Origin: an uncultured Prevotella sp.
GTDB taxonomy: Bacteria > Bacteroidota > Bacteroidia > Bacteroidales > Bacteroidaceae
Assembly: GCA_905233425.1 (NCBI GenBank)
Contig: CAJOEC010000009.1
Location: 1-64,000 of the forward strand
Reading direction: 5' to 3'
Length of the DNA: 64,000 nt
Within the stretch, counting starts at the first letter, position 1. The number at the start of each line of letters is the position of its first letter. The notes under the pieces were generated by a model. The model saw only the letters and a list, made by a program, of their open reading frames with translations, did not search any database and was not told the origin of the DNA. The position numbers and the translations under genes were made by a program. Below are positions 48,335-56,222 of the stretch, in pieces.

Positions 48335-49108
48335 TTACAGGCCCCGGGCTTTGTAGATGCGCTCCTTGGCGGCGTTGATTTCCTGGAATTTCTTTTCGGC
48401 GGCGCGGCGCACGTCGTCGCCTAACTTTGCCACTCGGTCGGGATGGTGCTCAAGGGCCAGCTTGCGGTAGGCACGCTTCACCTCCTCGTCGGTGGCCTGT
48501 GGCGTGAGTCCCAGCACCTTGTATGCGTCTTCGAGGCTGTCGCCCTGCAGATGGAGCATGGAGTCGACCTCCTGCGGCGACATCTGCATCCACTGCGCCA
48601 CCTCCTTCAGCGCCGTTATCTCTATGGGGTCCACACGCCCGTCGGCCTGAGCTATCATAGCCAGGAAATTGAGCAGTTGCAGACGGGTGCTGTAGTCGGT
48701 ATGAGCAACAATCTGCTGGCAGCTCTGCTGTATCTTCAGGCGGAAAGCCTGGCGGCCCGTGCGCTTCTCCTCGTCGAAGAGGCGGTTCAGGATCTCCTCG
48801 CCCTGGCGGGCACCGTCGCTGCCGAAATTCTGGCGAAGCATTGAGCGCACCACCTCCATCTCTGAGTGCATCACGCGCCCGTCGGCCTTGATGATATATG
48901 CAGCGAGAACGAGCATCGACAGCAGGAAGCTGTTGCGCTCGCCCTCGCTCTGTTGTTCATCCCCGGTGAAGCCCGACGACGAGAGTCTTGCTGTCCCGCC
49001 GTCGGTGGCTCCGTCGAAGATTGCTCCGACCAAGAATCCAATGAGTGCCCCTATGGGGCCAAAGGCGCTCCATCCTAAGTAGCCGCCTATCCATTTACCA
49101 AATGCCAT
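48335..49108 (-). CDS. DjlA-like J-domain protein with TerB-like domain
   Basis: 257 residues. N-terminal Gly-rich membrane segment (GGYLGWSAFGPIGALIGFLV), a TerB/DjlA helical domain (about 60-175: LVLAAYIIKADGRVMHSEME, LAMIAQADGRVDPIEITALK), and a C-terminal J domain (about 190-257) with HHPDRV, the HPD motif that stimulates DnaK. The order TM-TerB-J is that of DjlA, a membrane-bound DnaK cochaperone. Confidence 0.88.
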   Translation of the reverse strand: MAFGKWIGGYLGWSAFGPIGALIGFLVGAIFDGATDGGTARLSSSGFTGDEQQSEGERNSFLLSMLVLAAYIIKADGRVMHSEMEVVRSMLRQNFGSDGARQGEEILNRLFDEEKRTGRQAFRLKIQQSCQQIVAHTDYSTRLQLLNFLAMIAQADGRVDPIEITALKEVAQWMQMSPQEVDSMLHLQGDSLEDAYKVLGLTPQATDEEVKRAYRKLALEHHPDRVAKLGDDVRRAAEKKFQEINAAKERIYKARGL

Positions 49109-49125
49109 TTTTCTACTGCTGTGGG

Positions 49126-49242
49126 GCCTATGAGACTAATGGGACTTATGAGACCTATAAGACTTATGAGACCTATAAGACTTATGAGACCTATAAGACT
49201 TATAAGACTTATAGGACCTATATGTCTTATAAGACCCATAAG
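49126..49242. repeat. 9-bp tandem repeat, 13 units, against the kinase-like gene stop
   Basis: Units ACCTATAAG, ACTTATGAG and variants in exact 9-bp steps. The tract begins 17 bp before the DjlA-like start codon and runs to 2 bp from the stop codon of the next gene. Confidence 0.88.
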
Positions 49243-49244
49243 GC

Positions 49245-49874
49245 TTAATTAATCGGACTGATGCTGTTCATCAGGAAGTCGACGGCACCGTTCACACCGA
49301 AACGCTTAACATTGAGCGAGACATCGTAGTTGCGGGCATCGGTCCAGTCAAGGCCGGTGAAGGTCTTGGTGTAGAGTTCGCGGCTGTAGTCGTTGTCGAC
49401 AATCATGGCTGCGGCATCGGCCTCGGAGAGGTCGTAGCGGCGTGCAATGCGCTGCTTGCGGCAGTCGTCGTCGGCGTGGATGAAAATCTTCATGGCGTTG
49501 GGATGGTCGCGGAAGATGTAGAATCCGCAACGGCCGATGATGACACACGACTCCTCGGCGGCAATCTTCCTTATGGCAGCAGCCTGGGCCTCGAAAAGCT
49601 GGTGCGACGTCTGGTCGTGCTCCAGGCCGTTATATTCCGCCCCGGCCATATACTGGCGGTAGAACTGCGTAAAATCGTCGCGCCACAACGGGTTGCGCGA
49701 CTCTATGCGCTCCACGGCCTCTTCCACCATGCCATACTTGCTGGCAACTTCGTTCAATATCTGCTTGTCGAGCAGCTTCACACCTAACCGCTGGGCCAGG
49801 CCTGCACCAATCTCATGGCCGCCGGTACCGAACTGGCGGCTGATGGTGATGACAAATTTCTCCTCCTTGTTCAT
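49245..49874 (-). CDS. Cytidylate kinase-like protein
   Basis: 209 residues. KFVITISRQFGTGGHEIGAG gives a P-loop of the cytidylate kinase-like type (S-R-x-x-G-x-G-G), followed by LAQRLGVKLLDKQIL. The later CVIIGRCGFYIFRDHPNAMK and DDDCRKQRIARRYDLSEADA fit the family's lid and arginine regions. Such proteins occur besides the true Cmk and their substrate is not known. Confidence 0.85.
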   Translation of the reverse strand: MNKEEKFVITISRQFGTGGHEIGAGLAQRLGVKLLDKQILNEVASKYGMVEEAVERIESRNPLWRDDFTQFYRQYMAGAEYNGLEHDQTSHQLFEAQAAAIRKIAAEESCVIIGRCGFYIFRDHPNAMKIFIHADDDCRKQRIARRYDLSEADAAAMIVDNDYSRELYTKTFTGLDWTDARNYDVSLNVKRFGVNGAVDFLMNSISPIN

Positions 49875-49915
49875 AGTGATATAGTTTTAAGGGTTAGTCA
49901 TATAATTACATGGTG

Positions 49916-49946
49916 CAAATATACACATTTTTTTGAAACTGACAAA
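49916..49946 (-). promoter_or_regulatory. Promoter of the cytidylate kinase-like gene
   Basis: Minus strand TATATTTG at 49923-49916 and TTTG at 49946-49943, spacer 19 bp. Confidence 0.7.
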
Positions 49947-49973
49947 GAAAAATGGGAAAAACATCACATTCCT

Positions 49974-50004
49974 TTTGTTATTACGCGGAAAATGACTAAC
50001 TTTG
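49974..50004 (+). promoter_or_regulatory. Promoter of the DUF4492 gene
   Basis: TTTG at 49974-49977 and TAACTTTG at 49997-50004, spacer 19 bp. The -7 box ends 8 bp before the ATG at 50013. Confidence 0.72.
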
Positions 50005-50012
50005 CCGATGCT

Positions 50013-50234
50013 ATGACACACCGTTCTTTCCTCTATCGCGCATTCCGCCTCTACTACGACGGCTTTCGCAGCATGACGCTGGGAAAGACGCTGTGGGCAA
50101 TCATCATAGTCAAGCTCATTATCATATTCGTTGTCTTGAAGCTGTTTTTCTTCCCCGACTTCATTGGCCAGCACGCCGAGGAAGGACGGGAGGCAGAATT
50201 CGTGGCGGGCGAGATGATAGAAAGGGCTGAGTGA
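50013..50234 (+). CDS. DUF4492 small membrane protein
   Basis: 73 residues from the ATG at 50013 (MTHRSFLYRAFRLYYDGFRS); upstream in-frame codons overlap the promoter. FRLYYDGFRSMTLGKTLW followed by one strong helix (AIIIVKLIIIFVVLKLFFFP) is the DUF4492 signature. As I recall, the family is usually encoded next to cytochrome bd oxidase genes in Bacteroidales; here the next gene is a GH31 enzyme and no cydAB is in the window. Confidence 0.8.
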   Translation: MTHRSFLYRAFRLYYDGFRSMTLGKTLWAIIIVKLIIIFVVLKLFFFPDFIGQHAEEGREAEFVAGEMIERAE

Positions 50235-50254
50235 AAAATGACAATTAAATATCT

Positions 50255-52789
50255 ATGCGACCAACGAACTATCATTTGTTTGACTTCATGGACTTCGACC
50301 CGTCGCTGAAGCGCGAGGAGTACCTGTGGAAGGCCTACGCGCCAACGAAGGTTGAGGAGCGCGACGGCGACATAGTCATCACAATACCATACCAGAGGCA
50401 GAAGCATCAGGAGGACATGGCCCCCGACGAGGCCGTCCCCCAGCAGTTTTACGACCTCATCGTCCGGGCCTACGAGCCGGGCATTCTCCGCCTCTTCACC
50501 ACCATGGTCGCGGTCGGCGGTTCCCCCGCCGACACCAGTCCCATGCTCCAGCTCTCCCCTGAGGTGAAGCGCCAGCCCCTCTCCCTGCGCCCTTTAGTTG
50601 GCAACGCCTCCGAGCCAAACGGCATTGTGGGCTTCGACATCATGGTTAGGGATATTGTTGTGGGAACCATCGACTTCAGCACCCCTCCCCTCGACCACTG
50701 GAGCGACCTCCTACCTCCACCCCAGCCCGCACCTTTCATCACCTTCTACCCCGACGGCGACCGCAACAAGCCCATAGCCCTCAGCGACGACCATTTCTCC
50801 CCGCCCCGATACGACGCCCTGCCCCTCGGTTTCGTTAGCCTTGCAAACAACTTCGCAGAGCGTGCCACCATCTCCTTCAGCTGCCAGCCCGACGAGTGTT
50901 TCGTAGGCACCGGCGAGCGGTTCCGAAAGATGGATCTCAGCGGCCAGTCGTTCTTCCTGAAGAACCAGGACGGCCAGGGCGTGAACAACCGCCGCTGCTA
51001 CAAGAACATACCGTTCTACATGTCGAGCCGCTTGTACGGAGCATTCTTCCACACCAGCGACTACTGCAAGCTCTCGTTGGCCGACCACTCAACACGCTCG
51101 GTACAGTTCCTCAACGCCAGCGCCACCATCGACGTATTCCTCATTGGCGGCAACACACCCGAGACTATCCTCCGCCGCTACCGTATGCTTACGGGCTTCC
51201 CCCAGATGCCACCGCTCTGGAGCTTCGGCATCTGGATGAGCCGCATGACCTATTTCTCAGCCAAGGAGGTGGAGGACATCTGCGACCGTATGCGCCGTGA
51301 GCACTACCCCTGCGATGTCATACACCTTGACACCGGCTGGTTCCGCACCGACTGGCTCTGTGAGTGGAAGTTCAACCCCGAGCGTTTCCCCGCCCCCGAA
51401 GGTTTCATCCGCCGCCTCGCCGACCAAGGTTTCAAGGTCAGCCTCTGGCAGCTGCCATACGTGGCGCAAGGGGCAGAGCAACTCACTGAAGCAAGAGAAA
51501 ACCACTACATCAGCCTCCCCCCCAGCCCCCCTCGCGAGGGAGGGGGGAGTATATACTCTCAAGGCGAAAAAACCACTGAAAGTCAAAAGGAAGAGCTATA
51601 CACTCCCCTCCCCCCTGAGGGAGGGGCTGGGGGTGAGGCTTCCAACTTCTCCTCCCTCGACTACGCCGGCACCATCGACTTCACCAACCCCGAAGCCACC
51701 GAATGGTACAAGAACAAGCTGCTGAAACCCCTCCTTGACATGGGTGTGAAGTGCATAAAGACCGACTTCGGCGAGAACATCCACATGGATCACCGCTACC
51801 ACGCCATGGCTCCAGAGAAGCTGAACAACATCTACGCCCTGCTGTACCAAAAAGCAGCATGGGAAGCACAAGAAGTGACTACTCCCCTCCCTCACAGGGA
51901 GGGGCAGGGGGGTGGGTCTGCTACTCTCATCTGGGCCCGCGCCGCCTGGGCCGGATGCCAGCGTTATCCCGTGCACTGGGGCGGCGACAGCCAAAGCTCG
52001 TGGGACGGCATGGCCGGGTCGCTGAAGGGCGGACTTCACCTCGGACTCAGCGGCTTCGCCTTCTGGAGCCACGACGTGCCGGGGTTCCACTCCACACCCG
52101 ACTTCATGAACTCGCCCATAGACCCGAAAGTCTATGTACGCTGGACGCAGTTCGGCGTGTTCACCTCACACATACGCTACCACGGCACATGCAAGCGCGA
52201 GCCATGGCACTACCCGGAAATCGCCCCCATAGTGAAACGCTGGTGGAAACTGCGCTACCGCCTTATACCTTATATTATAGAACAGAGCCAAAAGGCCTGC
52301 GCCACAGGTCTCCCTGTGCTACAGGCCCTGCTCATAAAGCATCCGCATGACCGTCAGGTGTGGCACATCGACGACGAATACTATTTCGGCGACGACTTCC
52401 TCGTCTGTCCCGTGATGAACGGCGAGGACAGGAGGGACATATATCTGCCAAGCCCCACCCCCAACCCCTCCCTCGGAGGGGAGGGGAGTATATACTCTCA
52501 AGCTCAGAAAGCCAACAGCGGGCAAACGAAGAAAGTAACCACTCCCCTCCCTCACAGGGAGGGGCTGGGGGGAGGGTCTACCTGGCTCGATTTCTTCACC
52601 GGCGAGCGCTACGAGGGCGGCCGCTGGTATTACGGCGTGGAGTGTCCCCTCGACCGCATGCCCGTCTTCGTCCGTGAGGGTGCCCGCATCCCCCTCTACC
52701 CCGACGATGTAGACAGCACCGACGACATGGACTTGAACAAGGCCACCACACTCGTAATTACCTCCGATTTCAAAGGTTTCCAAATGTAA
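50255..52789 (+). CDS. GH31 alpha-xylosidase (YicI-like) with in-frame repeat inserts
   Basis: 844 residues. No signal peptide, so cytoplasmic. GH31 landmarks: CQPDECFVGTGERFRKMDLS, PPLWSFGIWMSRMTYFS, nucleophile Asp in KCIKTDFGENIHMDHRY (KTDFGE is the alpha-xylosidase form), acid/base Asp in YPVHWGGDSQSSWDGMAGSL, then GFAFWSHDVPGF. Expected to release alpha-xylose from xyloglucan oligosaccharides. Three palindromic DNA elements sit in frame and add 43, 13 and 43 residues (SLPPSPPREGGG, TTPLPHREGQGGGS and TTPLPHREGLGGGS types), all in surface-loop positions; a fourth repeat adds VAVGGSPAD near residue 85-93. The frame is intact through all of them. Confidence 0.9.
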   Translation: MRPTNYHLFDFMDFDPSLKREEYLWKAYAPTKVEERDGDIVITIPYQRQKHQEDMAPDEAVPQQFYDLIVRAYEPGILRLFTTMVAVGGSPADTSPMLQLSPEVKRQPLSLRPLVGNASEPNGIVGFDIMVRDIVVGTIDFSTPPLDHWSDLLPPPQPAPFITFYPDGDRNKPIALSDDHFSPPRYDALPLGFVSLANNFAERATISFSCQPDECFVGTGERFRKMDLSGQSFFLKNQDGQGVNNRRCYKNIPFYMSSRLYGAFFHTSDYCKLSLADHSTRSVQFLNASATIDVFLIGGNTPETILRRYRMLTGFPQMPPLWSFGIWMSRMTYFSAKEVEDICDRMRREHYPCDVIHLDTGWFRTDWLCEWKFNPERFPAPEGFIRRLADQGFKVSLWQLPYVAQGAEQLTEARENHYISLPPSPPREGGGSIYSQGEKTTESQKEELYTPLPPEGGAGGEASNFSSLDYAGTIDFTNPEATEWYKNKLLKPLLDMGVKCIKTDFGENIHMDHRYHAMAPEKLNNIYALLYQKAAWEAQEVTTPLPHREGQGGGSATLIWARAAWAGCQRYPVHWGGDSQSSWDGMAGSLKGGLHLGLSGFAFWSHDVPGFHSTPDFMNSPIDPKVYVRWTQFGVFTSHIRYHGTCKREPWHYPEIAPIVKRWWKLRYRLIPYIIEQSQKACATGLPVLQALLIKHPHDRQVWHIDDEYYFGDDFLVCPVMNGEDRRDIYLPSPTPNPSLGGEGSIYSQAQKANSGQTKKVTTPLPHREGLGGGSTWLDFFTGERYEGGRWYYGVECPLDRMPVFVREGARIPLYPDDVDSTDDMDLNKATTLVITSDFKGFQM
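50507..50534 (+). repeat. 28-bp repeat shared with sprA, in frame in GH31
   Basis: GTCGCGGTCGGCGGTTCCCC then CGCCGACA. It matches 26 of 28 bases of the minus strand of 3937-3910 in sprA. Encodes VAVGGSPAD in both proteins. Core GGCGGTTCYCCCGCC is palindromic. Confidence 0.8.
51512..51640 (+). repeat. 129-bp paired palindrome (REPIN-like) in frame in GH31, copy 1
   Basis: Two 39-bp palindromic arms in inverted order (51512-51550 and 51602-51640; CTCCCTC/GAGGGAG cores) around a 51-bp spacer starting ATATACTCTCAAG. 129 bp is 43 codons. No stop codon in the used frame. Confidence 0.88.
51881..51919 (+). repeat. 39-bp single palindrome in frame in GH31
   Basis: ACTCCCCTCCCTCACAGGGA then GGGGCAGGGGGGTGGGTCT, 13 codons. 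One arm of the paired element, alone. Confidence 0.85.
52451..52579 (+). repeat. 129-bp paired palindrome (REPIN-like) in frame in GH31, copy 2
   Basis: Arms 52451-52489 and 52541-52579, spacer 51 bp again starting with ATATACTCTCAAG, the same total length as copy 1. It splits the motif YLP...TWLDFFTGERYEGG, where family members have only a short linker. Confidence 0.88.
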
Positions 52790-52902
52790 CCTACTTTACC
52801 TCCTCAACTCCTTTACCTCCACAACTCCTTTACCTCCCCAACTCCACAACTCCTTCACCTCCTCAACTCCACAACTCCTCACCTCCTCAACTCCCCAGAA
52901 GA
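52790..52902. repeat. CCTCAACTCC / CACAACTCC low-complexity tract
   Basis: Irregular repeats of ACTCC, CCTCAACTCC, CCTTTACCTCC fill the whole gap between the GH31 stop and the symporter start. Pyrimidine-rich on the coding strand. Confidence 0.7.
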
Positions 52903-54630
52903 ATGAATACCCACTACATGCAGGGCCTCGACTGGCTCATCCTCGCCATCTATTTCGCCGTTCTCATCGCTATCGGCCTGTGGGCCAGCACGAAGCGCAA
53001 GAAAGAAGGGTCGCTTTTTCTTGCCGAGCGGTCGCTGCGCTGGCACCATATCGGTTTCTCTATGTGGGGCACCAACGTAGGGCCGTCGATGCTCATAGCC
53101 AGTGCCTCGGCAGGCTTCACTACTGGTATCGTCAGCGGCAACTTCGCCTGGTACGCCTTTGTGTTCATCGCCATGCTGGCCTTTGTCTTCGCACCACGCT
53201 ACCTCGGCGCAAAGGTCTCCACGCTGCCTGAGTTCATGGGCCTGCGCTTCGGCCAGTCTACACGGAACATCCTGGCATGGTACACCATCGTCACCATCAT
53301 CATCTCGTGGTTGGCGCTGACACTCTTCGCCGGCGGCATCCTCATCCGTCAGGTCTTCGACATCCCGATGTGGGCGTCGGCCGCCGTGCTGCTCATCATC
53401 AGCGCCTTCTTCACCATGCTTGGCGGACTGAAGGCCGTGGCCTATACCAACGTCTACCAGATGGTGCTGCTCATCGTCGTCTCTGCCGTGCTCACTATCG
53501 TGGGCCTCGACCGCGTAGGCGGCATCGGTGCGTTAGTGGAAAAAGTGCCCGCCGAATACTGGGTGCTGTTCCGCCCGAACAGCGACCCCGACTTCCCGTG
53601 GCTGCCAATCATTCTTGGCTACCCCGTCATGGGCGTGTGGTTCTGGTGCACCGACCAAAGCATGGTACAGCCCGTTCTGGCCGCCCGAAGCCTGAAAGAA
53701 GGACAGCTGGGCACGAACTTCACCGGCTGGCTGAAGATTCTCGACGTGTTCCTCTACATCCTGCCTGGCATCATCTGCTATGCGCTGTTCGGCGCTGGAG
53801 GGGATTTGCAATCCCCGACATTGACAAACCCCGACGAGGCCTACCTGACGATGGTCGAGAACCTCTTCCCCGTGGGCATGGTGGGGCTGGTATTCGCCGT
53901 GCTGACAGCCTGCTTGGTGTCTACCATCGGCTCGGCATTGAATGCCCTTTCTACGGTATTCACCATGGACATCTACGTGAAGCGTTTCCGCCCTTTAGCC
54001 TCGCAGAGTCAAATCAACTATGTGGGGCGCGTGGTCACCGTCTGCGGAGCACTCATAGCCATTGTCCTCACCGTGGCCATCGACAGCATCAAAGGGCTGA
54101 ACCTCTTCAACGTGTTCCAGAGCGTCCTGGGATTCATCGCCCCGCCGATGACCGCCGTGTTCCTACTCGGAGTGTTCTGGCCACGCGCCACCACCCGCGC
54201 CGCCAACCTCGCCCTGACAGCCGGAACGGCGTTCTGCCTCATTGTGGGAGTGCTCTACCTGTGGGGGCCGCAAACATATAGCTTCTCACTCCTCAACAAT
54301 GATTTCTCCTTCCACTGGCCACATTTCATGATGCTCTCGTTCCTGCTATGCTTGGTACTCATCGCCATGATGGTGGCAGTTTCTCTGGCAAAGCCACATG
54401 AGCACCATAAGACCCATAAGTCCTATAAGTCCCATGAGTCCCATGAGTCCCATAAGTCCTATAAGACCTATGAGTCCTATAAGACCTATGAGTCCTATAA
54501 GACCTATAAGACCTATGAGACCTATGAGACCTATGAGTCCTATGAGCCCCATAACCTCTCGCCTGTAGTGGTGGGTCTTTGGATTGCTTTGGCCGTAGTG
54601 ATGGTCGGTCTATACATCTTCTTCAACTGA
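52903..54630 (+). CDS. Sodium:solute symporter family transporter (SSS/SLC5)
   Basis: 575 residues, about 14 membrane helices. LDWLILAIYFAVLIAIGLWA, SFLAERSLRWHHIGFSMWGT with the GPSMLIASASAGFTTGIVSG sodium-site region, WLPIILGYPVMGVWFWCTDQ and LNALSTVFTMDIYVKRF fit sugar-type SSS members. Substrate unknown, but the tandem position after GH31 suggests a sugar. Two oddities: a 51-codon KTYESYKTYE repeat (54402-54554) before the last helix, and GGDLQSPTLT from a small DNA palindrome (53800-53816). Confidence 0.9.
   Translation: MNTHYMQGLDWLILAIYFAVLIAIGLWASTKRKKEGSLFLAERSLRWHHIGFSMWGTNVGPSMLIASASAGFTTGIVSGNFAWYAFVFIAMLAFVFAPRYLGAKVSTLPEFMGLRFGQSTRNILAWYTIVTIIISWLALTLFAGGILIRQVFDIPMWASAAVLLIISAFFTMLGGLKAVAYTNVYQMVLLIVVSAVLTIVGLDRVGGIGALVEKVPAEYWVLFRPNSDPDFPWLPIILGYPVMGVWFWCTDQSMVQPVLAARSLKEGQLGTNFTGWLKILDVFLYILPGIICYALFGAGGDLQSPTLTNPDEAYLTMVENLFPVGMVGLVFAVLTACLVSTIGSALNALSTVFTMDIYVKRFRPLASQSQINYVGRVVTVCGALIAIVLTVAIDSIKGLNLFNVFQSVLGFIAPPMTAVFLLGVFWPRATTRAANLALTAGTAFCLIVGVLYLWGPQTYSFSLLNNDFSFHWPHFMMLSFLLCLVLIAMMVAVSLAKPHEHHKTHKSYKSHESHESHKSYKTYESYKTYESYKTYKTYETYETYESYEPHNLSPVVVGLWIALAVVMVGLYIFFN
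53800..53816 (+). repeat. 17-bp palindrome in frame in the symporter
   Basis: GGGGATTTGCAATCCCC, encoding GGDLQSP in a loop between helices. It looks like an inserted repeat but only one copy is in the window. Confidence 0.45.
54402..54554. repeat. 9-bp tandem repeat, 17 units, inside the symporter gene
   Basis: Seventeen exact 9-bp units (GTCCCATAA, GACCTATGA, GTCCTATAA and variants), 153 bp or 51 codons, encoding a His/Lys/Ser/Tyr/Glu-rich loop. The DNA family is the one at 10976, 17888 and 49126, read on the other strand from the aminotransferase. Confidence 0.92.
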
Positions 54631-54642
54631 CAATAAGGAGCT

Positions 54643-55302
54643 ATGGACTGTATTCTCTCAACAACATATTTCGGCCCGGTGCAGTGGTACCAGAAGCTGT
54701 ACAGATATGAGCGTGTGCTGATAGAACGGCATGAAACGTTCCAGAAGCAGACTTATCGCAACCGTTGCATGATTGCCACAACACAGGGTGTACAGGCGCT
54801 GACTGTGCCTGTGGTACACGGAAAGGCATCCCCACAAGCCGCCACGACCATTGCCGACGTGCGTATATCAGAGCACGGCAACTGGCGGCGGCTTCACTGG
54901 CAGGCGGTGCAGTCGGCATACGGAGAGTCGCCCTTCTTCGAATATTACGAGGACGACGTAAGACCGTTTTTCGAGGAAAGCAGATGGGAGTTCCTGACAG
55001 ACTACAACGAGGCAATCCGCAAGAAAATGTGCGAACTGATAGACATACATCCCTCTGTGTCGTGGACTACAGAGTATATGGGAAACGTCGCTGAGGCACA
55101 ACAGAAAAGCACCGGAGAGGCACAGCAAAAGGGCATGATTGACTTCCGCGACACCATCCGCCCGAAACACGCGCCCATAGACCCGGAGTTCTCTCCCCTA
55201 CCCTACTATCAGGTATTCAGGCAAAAGCACGGTTTCCTGCCTAATCTCAGCATCTTAGACATTCTCTTCAATATGGGTCCTGAGACAATATTCTATCTTT
55301 AA
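54643..55302 (+). CDS. WbqC-family protein
   Basis: 219 residues, starting 12 bp after the symporter stop. STTYFGPVQWYQKLYRYERV and HETFQKQTYRNRCMIATTQG are the WbqC-like signature, followed by TVPVVHGKASPQAATTIADV and NWRRLHWQAVQSAYGESPFF. WbqC-type proteins accompany O-antigen and surface-sugar genes; the biochemical role is not clear. Confidence 0.85.
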   Translation: MDCILSTTYFGPVQWYQKLYRYERVLIERHETFQKQTYRNRCMIATTQGVQALTVPVVHGKASPQAATTIADVRISEHGNWRRLHWQAVQSAYGESPFFEYYEDDVRPFFEESRWEFLTDYNEAIRKKMCELIDIHPSVSWTTEYMGNVAEAQQKSTGEAQQKGMIDFRDTIRPKHAPIDPEFSPLPYYQVFRQKHGFLPNLSILDILFNMGPETIFYL

Positions 55303-55308
55303 GTGTGA

Positions 55309-56139
55309 CTAATTCTGCTTGTACTCCCCGAGAATCTTCATGTCGCGGGTAAGGGGGATGATGGCGTCGATGGCCTGTCGGTAGCGTGTCAGGTCGTTGT
55401 ATGTCAAGTCGACATAGAACAGGTACTCCCACTCACGTCCGATGATTGGAAGCGACTGTATCTTCGTAAGGTTGATTTTGTAGAACGAAAGTATTGCGAG
55501 GACTGCCGACAGCGAGCCTTCCTCATGGGGTAGCGAAAAGACGATGCTCGACTTGTTGGTCTCAACCAGCGGGCGGAGCATATCGGCCTTCTGCGGCGCT
55601 GAACATACGAGGAAACGCGTGAAATTGTGCTTATTATCCTCTATACCGTCCTCCAAGACCTTCAATCCATAGAGTCGTGCAGCATCGGCGTGGCAGATTG
55701 CGGCCCAGCCGTTGTGATGGCCTTCGGCAATCATCTTTGCAGAACCGGCTGTGTCGCCGCCCTCCACGATACGCAGTTGCGGATGGTGCTCAAGATAATG
55801 GCGTGTCTGCATAAGAGCAACGGGATGTGAATGAACTTCGGTGATAGTCTCCCACGAATCCTCAGGCAGACAGCAGATGCAATGGGTGATGTGCAGTTTA
55901 TGTTCGCCAACGACCGTAGTGCCAGAGTCACGCAGCAGTTCGTAGTTATGTAGAAGACTGCCCGCGATGGTATTCTCAATGGCAGCCATGGCAATAACGG
56001 TGGGGTCATGGCGTACCTCTTCATAGACCTGCTCAAAAGTCTGGCAGCAAAGCAACTGAAGCTGCTCATCGTGGAAATACTGGTGGGCGGCGATGTCGTG
56101 GAACGACCCTATCTCGCCCTGTATAGCTACTCTCTTCAT
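55309..56139 (-). CDS. pheA: Prephenate dehydratase
   Basis: 276 residues. Starts VAIQGEIGSFHDIAAHQYF; AAIENTIAGSLLHNYELLRD; VHSHPVALMQTRHYLEHHP; the catalytic Thr-Arg-Phe in HNFTRFLVCS; and a C-terminal ACT domain (about 190-270: SIVFSLPHEEGSLSAVLAIL, LTKIQSLPIIGREWEYLFYV) for phenylalanine control. No chorismate mutase part. It makes phenylpyruvate for phenylalanine synthesis. Convergent with WbqC with 6 bp between stops. Confidence 0.95.
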   Translation of the reverse strand: MKRVAIQGEIGSFHDIAAHQYFHDEQLQLLCCQTFEQVYEEVRHDPTVIAMAAIENTIAGSLLHNYELLRDSGTTVVGEHKLHITHCICCLPEDSWETITEVHSHPVALMQTRHYLEHHPQLRIVEGGDTAGSAKMIAEGHHNGWAAICHADAARLYGLKVLEDGIEDNKHNFTRFLVCSAPQKADMLRPLVETNKSSIVFSLPHEEGSLSAVLAILSFYKINLTKIQSLPIIGREWEYLFYVDLTYNDLTRYRQAIDAIIPLTRDMKILGEYKQN

Positions 56140-56222
56140 TGTAATTAGTCAATAGTTTAGTTGTAACGAGGTGGTTAAAGACAACGACTCCGAACGTGCC
56201 AACAAATACTTGGCATCGGATG

